NCBI RefSeq assembly: GCF_021405525.1
Contig: NZ_JAGQAG010000001.1
Coordinates: 558,001-622,000 of the forward strand
DNA length: 64,000 nt
DNA from: Ruegeria pomeroyi
GTDB taxonomy: Bacteria; Pseudomonadota; Alphaproteobacteria; Rhodobacterales; Rhodobacteraceae
Reading direction: 5' to 3'
Part shown: piece after piece, positions 57,636 through 64,000 of the stretch
Layout of the letters: each line of letters starts with the position of its first letter
Numbering within the stretch: the stretch's first letter is position 1
Translations under genes and position numbers: made by a program
Notes under the pieces: generated by a model
Seen by the model: only the letters and a program-made list of their open reading frames with translations
Told to the model about the DNA's origin: nothing
Databases searched by the model: none

Positions 57636-58568
57636 CTAACCTTCGAAACCGGGTGTCCCCTTCTGTTCGGGGTGACGGGCCAGGTAGCGCGCCTTGATCC
57701 CCTCCGAGGTTTCTCGGCTGCCATCGTGGCTGTAGCCCGGCGGAGCAAAGGCATAGGCCAGCCGCTGGCGCCAGGTCAGGCCCGGTTGGGTCACATCGCG
57801 CCAGATGCCCAGCCATTCGTGAAAGGCCACGCGCAGCGGGTTGAATGTGCCTAAGTTGTGGACGAGGCCGTAATCGACCCTCTCATCGTCCTGCTCGGGA
57901 ACGAAAGTGCCGAACATCTTGTCCCAGATGATGAAGACACCGGCATAATTGCAGTCCAGATAGCGCGGGTTGCGGCCGTGGTGCACGCGGTGATGGCTGG
58001 GCGTGTTCATCACCGCCTCGAACCAGCGGGGCAGCTTGTCGATCGCCTCGGTATGGATCCAGAACTGGTAAATCAGGTTCAACCCACCGCAGAACAGGAC
58101 CAAAGCCGGATGAAAGCCCAACAGCACCAGCGGCGCCTTGACCACCATCATGAAGGTAAACGTGCCGGTCCAGGTCTGCCTGAGGGCTGTGGTCAGGTTG
58201 TAGTGCTGGCTGGAGTGATGGTTCACATGGCTGGCCCAGACCCAGCGTATCCTATGGCCGAAACGGTGCACCCAATAATAGCGCAGGTCGTCCAGCACGA
58301 AACAGATCAGCAGCGCCCAGATGGATGTGCCCATGTCCAGCGGCGTAATCTGCCAGAGCAGCATGAAGAACCCCCAGGCGATGAAGCCCAGCACAATGCC
58401 CTCGGCCACCGATCCGGCCCCCATGATAAGTGAGGTGACGGCATCGCGGGTCTCGTACCGCCCGCCGCGTTTCTTGATGGCGATCCACAGGAATTCGATC
58501 AGGATCGCAGCGATGAAGAAAGGCACAGCCAGCTGGGTTGCATCGGGGTAGCTGATCGAATCGGTCAT
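57636..58568 (-). CDS. Sterol desaturase/fatty acid hydroxylase family protein
   Basis: A membrane di-iron oxygenase of 310 aa with three or four helices. The histidine boxes are visible: HRFGHRIRW, HVNHHSSQHYN and, later, HHRVHHGRN. These are the iron ligands of the superfamily. The N-terminal helices are typical. Substrate is unknown; bacteria use this family on fatty-acid-like lipids or carotenoids. Its start overlaps the next gene by 4 bp. Confidence 0.92.
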   Translation of the reverse strand: MTDSISYPDATQLAVPFFIAAILIEFLWIAIKKRGGRYETRDAVTSLIMGAGSVAEGIVLGFIAWGFFMLLWQITPLDMGTSIWALLICFVLDDLRYYWVHRFGHRIRWVWASHVNHHSSQHYNLTTALRQTWTGTFTFMMVVKAPLVLLGFHPALVLFCGGLNLIYQFWIHTEAIDKLPRWFEAVMNTPSHHRVHHGRNPRYLDCNYAGVFIIWDKMFGTFVPEQDDERVDYGLVHNLGTFNPLRVAFHEWLGIWRDVTQPGLTWRQRLAYAFAPPGYSHDGSRETSEGIKARYLARHPEQKGTPGFEG

Positions 58569-58951
58569 GCGCGGGCCAGTCTTTGTTGCCAGATGGGGGC
58601 TTCATCGGGGTCGAGTCTCAGGGTGACGCGGGGCGCGGTGAAATCGTGGAACGTGATGGTCAACCCGCCCGTAACCTCGTCTATCTCATAGCCCCGAAGG
58701 TGTCGGCCCACGGTATCGGCACCCAGTGCCCAGATCAGGCCAGGACCGCTCTGTGTCTCGACCAGAGCCGCATGACAATCGCGTGCGAGCAGCGTGCCCA
58801 TCACGTGGTCTTCGGGGAAATGTCGCAACCAAGCGGCTTGCAGTGTCTCAGGGCGCAGTATCGCGCGCTCTGACCGGCCGGTCAGATGCAGAACAATGGC
58901 AATGGCCGATATGCCGCCGATCACCAGGATCAGCAGGATTTCAAGTGGCAT
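58565..58951 (-). CDS. Small membrane protein coupled to the desaturase-like gene
   Basis: A 128-aa protein with one N-terminal membrane segment (about residues 4-24) and a soluble strand-rich domain (GYEIDEVTGGLTITFHDF). It overlaps the desaturase-like gene by 4 bp. Family not recognised; a partner role is suggested by coupling. Confidence 0.82.
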   Translation of the reverse strand: MPLEILLILVIGGISAIAIVLHLTGRSERAILRPETLQAAWLRHFPEDHVMGTLLARDCHAALVETQSGPGLIWALGADTVGRHLRGYEIDEVTGGLTITFHDFTAPRVTLRLDPDEAPIWQQRLARA

Positions 58952-59024
58952 GGGCGTCTCCCTGCGACGCAGAGTGAAACCCGGGCGCGCGCTCTGTCAA
59001 AGGTCGCGTGGCGTCAACGCTCGC

Positions 59025-59390
59025 TCAATTGATGGTGAATGGATCACCGACCTTGCCTTTGCCCTTGGAACGGGTGAAGCGGGTCGTATTGCCATCGATC
59101 TCGACCAATTGGCAGTCGGTGCCGATTTCCTTCTTGCCGATGATCCCGTTGCGGCACCAGAACTTGCCGTTCCAGGTCCATGCCCCCTTGTAGGTCTTGC
59201 CGCCAAAGCTTCCGGTCTGACTGCCATCGGATTTGATGATGGTCCAGTTGCCGTTGGCGTCGGTCAGCTTGCGGTCAACAAGCTGGGCGCGAAAGTCCTT
59301 CTCTTTCTTGATCGGCTTGAACTCGGCCAGCGCAGCGGAACCGGCGAGGCCAAAAGAGAGTGAAAGGATGACGAAGGCGGTACGTTTCAT
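59025..59390 (-). CDS. Exported small basic protein of unknown function
   Basis: A 121-aa protein with a signal peptide (ends near AALAE). The mature part is lysine-rich with WTIIKSDGSQTGSFGGKT and WTWNGKFWCRNGIIG; its two cysteines could form one disulfide. Similar proteins occur in roseobacters without assigned function. Confidence 0.78.
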   Translation of the reverse strand: MKRTAFVILSLSFGLAGSAALAEFKPIKKEKDFRAQLVDRKLTDANGNWTIIKSDGSQTGSFGGKTYKGAWTWNGKFWCRNGIIGKKEIGTDCQLVEIDGNTTRFTRSKGKGKVGDPFTIN

Positions 59391-59492
59391 GAAAACCCTC
59401 TGATTTGAATGATCGCTGTAAAACGCCCCAAAACAGGGCCCTGAAATACTGCAGGATCAAAGAGGTCGAATCAAACGTTCCCTTGTCCGGAC

Positions 59493-59518
59493 AAAAAAGG
59501 AGCGCCCAAAGGCGCCCC
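59493..59518 (-). terminator. Rho-independent terminator of the TlpA-like gene
   Basis: An 8-bp stem (GGGGCGCC against GGCGCTCC on the minus strand, one G-U) with a 4-nt loop and six T after it, 53 bp past the gene's stop. Confidence 0.75.
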
Positions 59519-59571
59519 GCTGAGGGAATGATCCGGGATATGCCTGGTCGCTTTGGCGTAGCGGCACCGCG

Positions 59572-60135
59572 CTATTGCATCAACGCTGCGATGATCGCGC
59601 GGGCGCTGTCCGAGTTCCAGTCGGCATCGCCGATCAGGCGGGCGACTTCCATCCCGTCGGCATCGATCAGCACCGTGATGGGCAGGCCGATCACCGCCAT
59701 CTCGCGTGCCAGCGCCTGACGCGGGTCCTGATGCCGGGGCAGGTTGTCGACGCCGATCTCGCCAAAGAACTTCTCGATCCCGGCGGGCGAGTTGCGGCCG
59801 GTGGCGATGGTCAGCACCTCGAAACTGTCGCCGCCCAGTTCGGACTGGAGCGCCGAAAGCTGCGGCATCTCCTTGCGGCAGGGGGCACACCAGGTGGCCC
59901 AGAAGTTCAACAGAACCACCTTGCCCTTGTAATCGCCCAATGTGGCTTCTCCCGCGCCGTCGGCCAGTTGAAACGGTACCTGCGAGACAGCGCGCGCCTC
60001 GGGCAGCACGATCAGTTTCTTCATGTCACCGTCGCGCAGCGCCTCGATCTCGGCGCGGTCGGCGGCCAGGCCGAGCGATGGATTTGCGCCCAACGCGGCG
60101 GCGGTATAGACGAGGGCGAGCAACAGTTTCTTCAT
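59572..60135 (-). CDS. TlpA-family thiol-disulfide reductase
   Basis: An exported thioredoxin-fold protein of 187 aa with a signal peptide (ends near SLGLAAD). The redox motif [11 protein letters not shown] (WCxPC) and a cis-proline region ([10 protein letters not shown]) are present. TlpA/ResA-type proteins reduce periplasmic disulfides, often for cytochrome c maturation. It is divergent from argH with 24 bp between starts. Confidence 0.92.
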   Translation of the reverse strand: MKKLLLALVYTAAALGANPSLGLAADRAEIEALRDGDMKKLIVLPEARAVSQVPFQLADGAGEATLGDYKGKVVLLNFWATWCAPCRKEMPQLSALQSELGGDSFEVLTIATGRNSPAGIEKFFGEIGVDNLPRHQDPRQALAREMAVIGLPITVLIDADGMEVARLIGDADWNSDSARAIIAALMQ

Positions 60136-60159
60136 ATCCCCTCCGAAGGGTTCTCTCAG

Positions 60160-61551
60160 ATGACCGACAAGACCTCGAACCAGATGTGGGGCGGCCGCTT
60201 TGCCGCCGGACCGGACGCGATCATGGAGGCGATCAATGCCTCGATCGGGTTCGACAAGCGACTGGCGGCCCAGGACATCGCGGGTTCGCGGGCCCATGCG
60301 GCCATGTTGGCGGCCACGGGCGTTATTACGGATAGTGATGCCGAGGCCATTCGGGAAGGGCTGCTCACCGTTTTGTCAGAGATCGAGGCGGGAGAGTTTA
60401 CCTTTTCCACCGCGCTGGAGGACATTCACATGAATGTCGAGGCGCGGCTGAAGGAGATCATCGGCGAGCCGGCGGGGCGGCTGCACACGGCGCGGTCGCG
60501 CAACGACCAGGTGGCGACGGATTTCAAACTGTGGGTGCGCGACCAGTTCGACGCCGCCGAACAGGGGCTGTTGGCTTTGATCCGGGCGCTGCTCGGTCAG
60601 GCCGAGGCGGGGGCCGATTGGGTGATGCCGGGGTTCACCCATCTCCAGACGGCGCAGCCGGTGACCTGGGGTCATCACATGATGGCCTATGTCGAGATGT
60701 TCGGCCGCGATCTGAGCCGGGTGCGCGATGCCCGCGCGCGGATGAACGAATCGCCCCTGGGTTCGGCGGCGCTGGCGGGCACCTCTTTCCCGATCGACCG
60801 GCACATAACGGCGGCGGCGCTGGGCTTTGATCGGCCCACTGCCAACTCGCTGGATGCGGTCAGCGACCGAGACTTTGCGCTGGAGTTTCTGTCAGTCGCC
60901 TCGATCTGCGCCATGCACCTGTCGCGCTTTGCCGAGGAGCTGGTGATCTGGTCCAGCGCGCAGTTCCGGTTCGTGATCCTGTCTGACCGGTTCTCGACGG
61001 GCTCGTCGATCATGCCGCAGAAGAAGAACCCCGACGCGGCCGAGCTGATCCGGGCCAAGGTGGGCCGCATCTTTGGCGCCAATACCGCGCTGATGATGGT
61101 GATGAAGGGGCTGCCGCTGGCCTATTCCAAGGACATGCAGGAAGACAAGGAACAGGTCTTTGACGCCGCCGACAACTGGATGCTGGCGCTGGCGGCGATG
61201 GAGGGGATGGTACGTGACATGACCGCGAACCGCGACAGCCTCGCCGCGGCTGCGGGCTCCGGTTTCTCCACCGCGACCGATCTGGCCGACTGGTTGGTGC
61301 GCGTGCTGGGCCTGCCGTTCCGCGATGCGCACCACGTGACCGGCGCGCTGGTGGCGCTGGCCGAAGGCAAGGGCTGCGACCTGCCGGATCTGAGCCTGGA
61401 CGAGATGCAATCGGCCCATGCCGCGATCACCGAGGATGTCTATGGTGTCCTTGGGGTGGAAAATTCGGTAAACTCGCGTCAGAGCTATGGCGGCACCGCG
61501 CCCGCGCAGGTGCGCGCGCAGCTCGCCCGCTGGAAGGAGATGCTGGCATGA
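60160..61551 (+). CDS. argH: Argininosuccinate lyase
   Basis: Catalyses the last step of arginine synthesis, splitting argininosuccinate into arginine and fumarate. The 463-aa protein carries the fumarase/aspartase signature [18 protein letters not shown], and [16 protein letters not shown] near residue 110. The ATG at 60160 precedes the conserved MWGGRF. It overlaps a small lipoprotein gene by 4 bp, an arrangement common in this group. Confidence 0.97.
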   Translation: MTDKTSNQMWGGRFAAGPDAIMEAINASIGFDKRLAAQDIAGSRAHAAMLAATGVITDSDAEAIREGLLTVLSEIEAGEFTFSTALEDIHMNVEARLKEIIGEPAGRLHTARSRNDQVATDFKLWVRDQFDAAEQGLLALIRALLGQAEAGADWVMPGFTHLQTAQPVTWGHHMMAYVEMFGRDLSRVRDARARMNESPLGSAALAGTSFPIDRHITAAALGFDRPTANSLDAVSDRDFALEFLSVASICAMHLSRFAEELVIWSSAQFRFVILSDRFSTGSSIMPQKKNPDAAELIRAKVGRIFGANTALMMVMKGLPLAYSKDMQEDKEQVFDAADNWMLALAAMEGMVRDMTANRDSLAAAAGSGFSTATDLADWLVRVLGLPFRDAHHVTGALVALAEGKGCDLPDLSLDEMQSAHAAITEDVYGVLGVENSVNSRQSYGGTAPAQVRAQLARWKEMLA

Positions 61552-61730
61552 CACCGATCCGCCTGACCCTCGCCCTTGCACTGGCCGCGCTGGTATCCGG
61601 TTGCGGTGCCGATGGCGAACCGGTGCAGCCGACGGTTGCCGCAAATGTCGGCGTCTCGGGCAGCGGTACCCATGTGAGCGGCGGTGTCGGGTTGGGCAAG
61701 GGTCCGTTCAACCTCTGGCTCGGGTTCTGA
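61548..61730 (+). CDS. Small lipoprotein coupled to argH
   Basis: A 60-aa peptide with a hydrophobic signal and lipobox VSGC (Cys19). A glycine/valine-rich tail ([17 protein letters not shown]) follows. The start overlaps the argH stop by 4 bp. Small lipoproteins in this position are conserved between argH and lysA in many alphaproteobacteria; role unknown. Confidence 0.8.
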   Translation: MTPIRLTLALALAALVSGCGADGEPVQPTVAANVGVSGSGTHVSGGVGLGKGPFNLWLGF

Positions 61731-61740
61731 GCGGCCCGTC

Positions 61741-61807
61741 GTGTCCGGGGGCGCTGCCCCCGCCGCGGCAAGCCGCGACTCCCCCGGAGTATTTTCGGCA
61801 AAGTGAA
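61741..61807 (+). repeat. Dispersed GGAGTATTT repeat, copy C
   Basis: Between the lipoprotein gene and lysA the strand reads GGGGGCGCTGCCCCC, a 16-nt GC spacer with its own inverted arms (GCGGC/GCCGC), then CCCCCGGAGTATTTTCGGCA and AAGTGAATG. This is the fullest copy of the dispersed element; a partial copy (C') in the opposite direction follows. Confidence 0.65.
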
Positions 61808-61835
61808 TGATCTTGGGGCTGCTGCTTCTTTCTGG

Positions 61836-61872
61836 TTCAAAATACTCCGGAGCGCGAGGCGGAGCCTCGCAA
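61836..61872 (-). repeat. Dispersed GGAGTATTT repeat, copy C' (inverted)
   Basis: On the minus strand: GCGAGGCTCCGCCTCGC, then GCTCCGGAGTATTTTGAACC and AGAAAGAAG. It faces copy C, forming a head-to-head pair with about 28 bp between the cores. Confidence 0.6.
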
Positions 61873-61936
61873 AAATCTTCTCCGCTTTGCGTGGCGGCAA
61901 TTGATCCGCCACCGGATTTCAGGCTAAGCGCGCGAC

Positions 61937-63202
61937 ATGGATCATTTTCTTTATCGTGACGGTGCGCTCTGCGCCGAGGATGTTCCCCTGGCCGAGATCG
62001 CGGCCACGGTGGGTTCGCCTTTCTATGTCTATTCCACAGCGACGCTGCTGAGGCATTTCCAGCTGTTTGACGAGGCGCTGGACGGGACAGAGCACCTGAT
62101 CTGCTACGCGATGAAGGCGGCCAGCAACCAGGCCATCCTGCGCACCCTTGCGCAGGCAGGGGCGGGGATGGATGTGGTCTCGGTCGGCGAATATCTGCGT
62201 GCACGGGCGGCAGGTGTGCCAGGTGAGCGAATCGTCTTTTCCGGCGTCGGCAAGACGGCCGAGGAGATCCGGATCGCGCTCGAAGGTGGCATCCGCCAGT
62301 TCAATGTGGAATCCGAACCCGAGATGGAGGTCATCAACGCCATCGCTCTGGAACTGGGCAAGGTGGCGCCGATCACCATCCGGGTGAACCCGGATGTGGA
62401 TGCCAAGACGCATGCCAAGATCGCGACCGGCAAGTCCGAGAACAAGTTCGGTATTCCGATCGCGCGCGCCAGCGCGGTCTATGCCCAGGCCGCGGCGTTG
62501 CCGGGGCTGGAGGTAGTGGGGATCGACGTTCATATCGGCTCGCAACTCACCGATCTGGCGCCGTTCGAAACCGCCTATCGCAAGGTGGCGGAACTGACCG
62601 AGCGACTGCGCGCCGAGGGTCACGATATCCGCAGGCTCGACCTGGGCGGGGGGCTCGGCATTCCCTATACCCGCTCGAACGAGGCGCCGCCGCTGCCGAT
62701 GGAATACGGCGCGTTGATCAAGCGGACGCTCGGCCATCTGGGTTGCGAGATCGAGATCGAGCCGGGACGGCTGATCGCGGGCAATGCCGGGCTGATGGTG
62801 TCGAAAGTCATCTATGTCAAATCGGGCGAGGGGCGCGATTTCCTGATCCTTGATGCGGCGATGAACGACCTGATCCGCCCGGCCATGTATGACGCCCATC
62901 ACGACATCGTGCCGGTGATCGAACGCGAGCCGGGGGTCGAGCCACAGCCCTATGACATCGTTGGACCTGTTTGCGAAACCGGCGATACCTTTGCCAAGGC
63001 GCGGATGATGCCGCCGCTGGCCGCCGGCGATCTGGTGGCGTTTCGCAGCGCCGGCGCCTATGGCGCGGTGATGTCGAGCGAGTACAATACGCGCCCCCTG
63101 ATCCCCGAGGTTTTGGTGCATGGGGATCAATTCGCGGTTATTCGCCCACGCCCGAGCTTTGACGAAATCATAAACCGCGATACCATTCCCTCATGGCTCT
63201 GA
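61937..63202 (+). CDS. lysA: Diaminopimelate decarboxylase
   Basis: A PLP enzyme of 421 aa that forms lysine from meso-diaminopimelate. The PLP lysine lies in CYAMKAASN (near residue 57). GIDVHIGSQL and LDLGGGLGIPY (near residue 235), EPGRLIAGNAG and GPVCETGDTFAK are family motifs. The start is the ATG 16 bp after the stem-rich repeat region. A DUF4175 gene follows. Confidence 0.96.
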   Translation: MDHFLYRDGALCAEDVPLAEIAATVGSPFYVYSTATLLRHFQLFDEALDGTEHLICYAMKAASNQAILRTLAQAGAGMDVVSVGEYLRARAAGVPGERIVFSGVGKTAEEIRIALEGGIRQFNVESEPEMEVINAIALELGKVAPITIRVNPDVDAKTHAKIATGKSENKFGIPIARASAVYAQAAALPGLEVVGIDVHIGSQLTDLAPFETAYRKVAELTERLRAEGHDIRRLDLGGGLGIPYTRSNEAPPLPMEYGALIKRTLGHLGCEIEIEPGRLIAGNAGLMVSKVIYVKSGEGRDFLILDAAMNDLIRPAMYDAHHDIVPVIEREPGVEPQPYDIVGPVCETGDTFAKARMMPPLAAGDLVAFRSAGAYGAVMSSEYNTRPLIPEVLVHGDQFAVIRPRPSFDEIINRDTIPSWL

Positions 63203-63241
63203 CGCGGTGACCTCATCGTGCGGGCCGACAGGAGGCCCGAT

Positions 63242-64000
63242 GTGATCCCGAACCGCCAGCCGAACCTGCCGCTGCCTCGCTTTGCGCTGGGCCTGACCCA
63301 TGCGGGCCTTTGGGCCGAACGGCTGTGGCGGGCGTTCTGGCCGTTCCTTTCGGTTCTGATGCTGACGGCATCACCTCTGCTGCTGGGTCTGCACGCGCTT
63401 GTGCCGCTGGAATGGGCCTGGGGGCTCGCAGCTCTGCTGGCCCTGATGGCGGGTGCGACGCTGGTCATGGGCTTGCGGCGGTTCTGCAGGCCGTCCCGGG
63501 GCGAGGCGCTGTCGCGGCTCGACGCCGCGCTGCCGGGCCGACCGATCCAGACCCTCCTCGATGAACAGGCGGTCGGCGCGCAAGATCCGTCGTCGGCCGC
63601 GCTCTGGCGGGCGCATCAGGCCCGCATGGCGGCGCGGGTCGCAAGCGCCGAACCGGTCGCGCCCGATCTGGTACTGACCAAGCGCGATCCCTATGGTCTG
63701 CGCTTCATGGCGGCGCTGTGTTTCGTCGCGGCGCTTCTCTTTGGCTCGGTCTGGCGGGTGGGGAGCGTGGCCGATCTGGCGCCGGGTGCGGCGCAGGCTG
63801 CGGCAGGGCCAAGCTGGGAAGGCTGGATCGAGCCTCCACGCTATACCGGTCTGCCGACGCTCTATCTGAACGACCAGAACGATGAGGTGCTGCAACTGCC
63901 GCAGGGCAGCCGTATCACGCTGCGGTTCTATGGCGAGCTAGGGCAGCTGCGTCTGGCCGAGGATGTCTCGGGCATACCGGTGGAGCGCCCCGAACACCCG
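63242..64000 (+). CDS. TIGR02302/DUF4175 family membrane protein (start; cut by window end)
   Basis: The open frame runs to the last base of the window; about 253 residues are visible of what is usually 800-900. The start is GTG with an AGGAGG ribosome site 7 bases before. There are two N-terminal membrane segments (about residues 34-78), then EALSRLDAALPGRPIQTL, a third hydrophobic segment, and the periplasmic WEGWIEPPRYTGLPTLYL. It follows lysA by 39 bp, as in other roseobacters. Function unknown. Confidence 0.85.
   Translation, partial: MIPNRQPNLPLPRFALGLTHAGLWAERLWRAFWPFLSVLMLTASPLLLGLHALVPLEWAWGLAALLALMAGATLVMGLRRFCRPSRGEALSRLDAALPGRPIQTLLDEQAVGAQDPSSAALWRAHQARMAARVASAEPVAPDLVLTKRDPYGLRFMAALCFVAALLFGSVWRVGSVADLAPGAAQAAAGPSWEGWIEPPRYTGLPTLYLNDQNDEVLQLPQGSRITLRFYGELGQLRLAEDVSGIPVERPEHP

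Noticed and set aside
1-64000. CRISPR arrays, tRNA/rRNA genes, insertion sequences or prophage
   Set aside because: No regular spacer-repeat series, no tRNA-like folds, no transposase, integrase or phage genes were seen. The dispersed CCGGAGTATTT element is too short and lacks coding capacity to be an insertion sequence.

Overview
The window is a 64 kb stretch of GC-rich alphaproteobacterial chromosome. Gene families and order point to a marine Roseobacter-group member of the Rhodobacteraceae, probably Ruegeria or a close relative. This rests on the phaA/phaB pair, the fdhD-mobA-mobB-moeA block, the small aa3-type oxidase subunit IV, the TIGR02302/DUF4175 protein after lysA, and many ATGA/TGATG overlaps; no database search was possible. 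Coding density is about 95%. I see no rRNA, tRNA, CRISPR array, insertion sequence or prophage.

Layout. 0.1-9.9 kb: S49 peptidase, zinc-ribbon microprotein, Ca/Na antiporter, pteridine-reductase-like SDR, uvrC behind an AT-rich gap with a perfect DnaA box, serine hydrolase, pgsA-moaD-moaE, and an OmpA-family envelope protein with a coiled-coil membrane partner. 10-15 kb: ubiA and rsmE (divergent, 12 bp apart), plant-type gshA, a truncated hemoglobin that appears to start at ATT, and a YHS protein. 15.1-19.1 kb (minus): a tightly overlapping pyrB operon with two unknown membrane proteins, a dihydroorotase-like protein lacking its metal ligands, plsY and a small unknown. 19.2-22.4 kb: a secreted cysteine-rich repeat protein, then a DNA glycosylase without the usual Fe-S cysteines, a phosphoesterase, a LysE exporter and moaB. 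22.5-30.4 kb: an RND efflux pair, NUDIX, a stand-alone DsbD N-domain-like protein, YqgE and TsaC.

30.5-37.4 kb: a DmdC-like acyl-CoA dehydrogenase overlapping an MBL hydrolase, DUF6173, a membrane glycerophosphodiesterase overlapping a secreted phospholipase-A2-like protein, oxidase subunit IV, and a lipoprotein resembling a permuted papain-like hydrolase. 37-42.3 kb: azlDC and the molybdenum cofactor block fdhD-mobA-mobB-unknown-moeA. 42.3-47.1 kb: greA, a SoxR/VOC divergent pair with a textbook MerR-type promoter, EthD and ETF-QO. 47.2-54.2 kb: TPR protein-ispE, polyprenyl synthase, DUF2007-methyltransferase, DUF465, an EamA exporter with a LysR regulator, and a 36-aa microprotein. 54.3-64 kb: phaB and phaA with a palindrome inside the likely phaA promoter, an EAL protein, sterol desaturase-like, TlpA, argH-lipoprotein, lysA, and the start of a DUF4175 protein cut by the window end.

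Themes. Envelope phospholipid turnover (pgsA, plsY, PLA2-like plus GDPD), isoprenoid/quinone supply (ispE, polyprenyl synthase, ubiA) feeding respiration (ETF-QO, oxidase subunit IV), molybdenum cofactor synthesis in three places (moaDE, moaB, the 38-42 kb block), and PHB storage. A dispersed GC-rich repeat with the core CCGGAGTATTT sits at three gene-end junctions. No large undescribed system is obvious. The most unusual items are the PLA2-like/GDPD pair, the pyrB operon with a degenerate dihydroorotase and membrane proteins, the cysteine-rich repeat protein, the Fe-S-less glycosylase and the hemoglobin ATT start.
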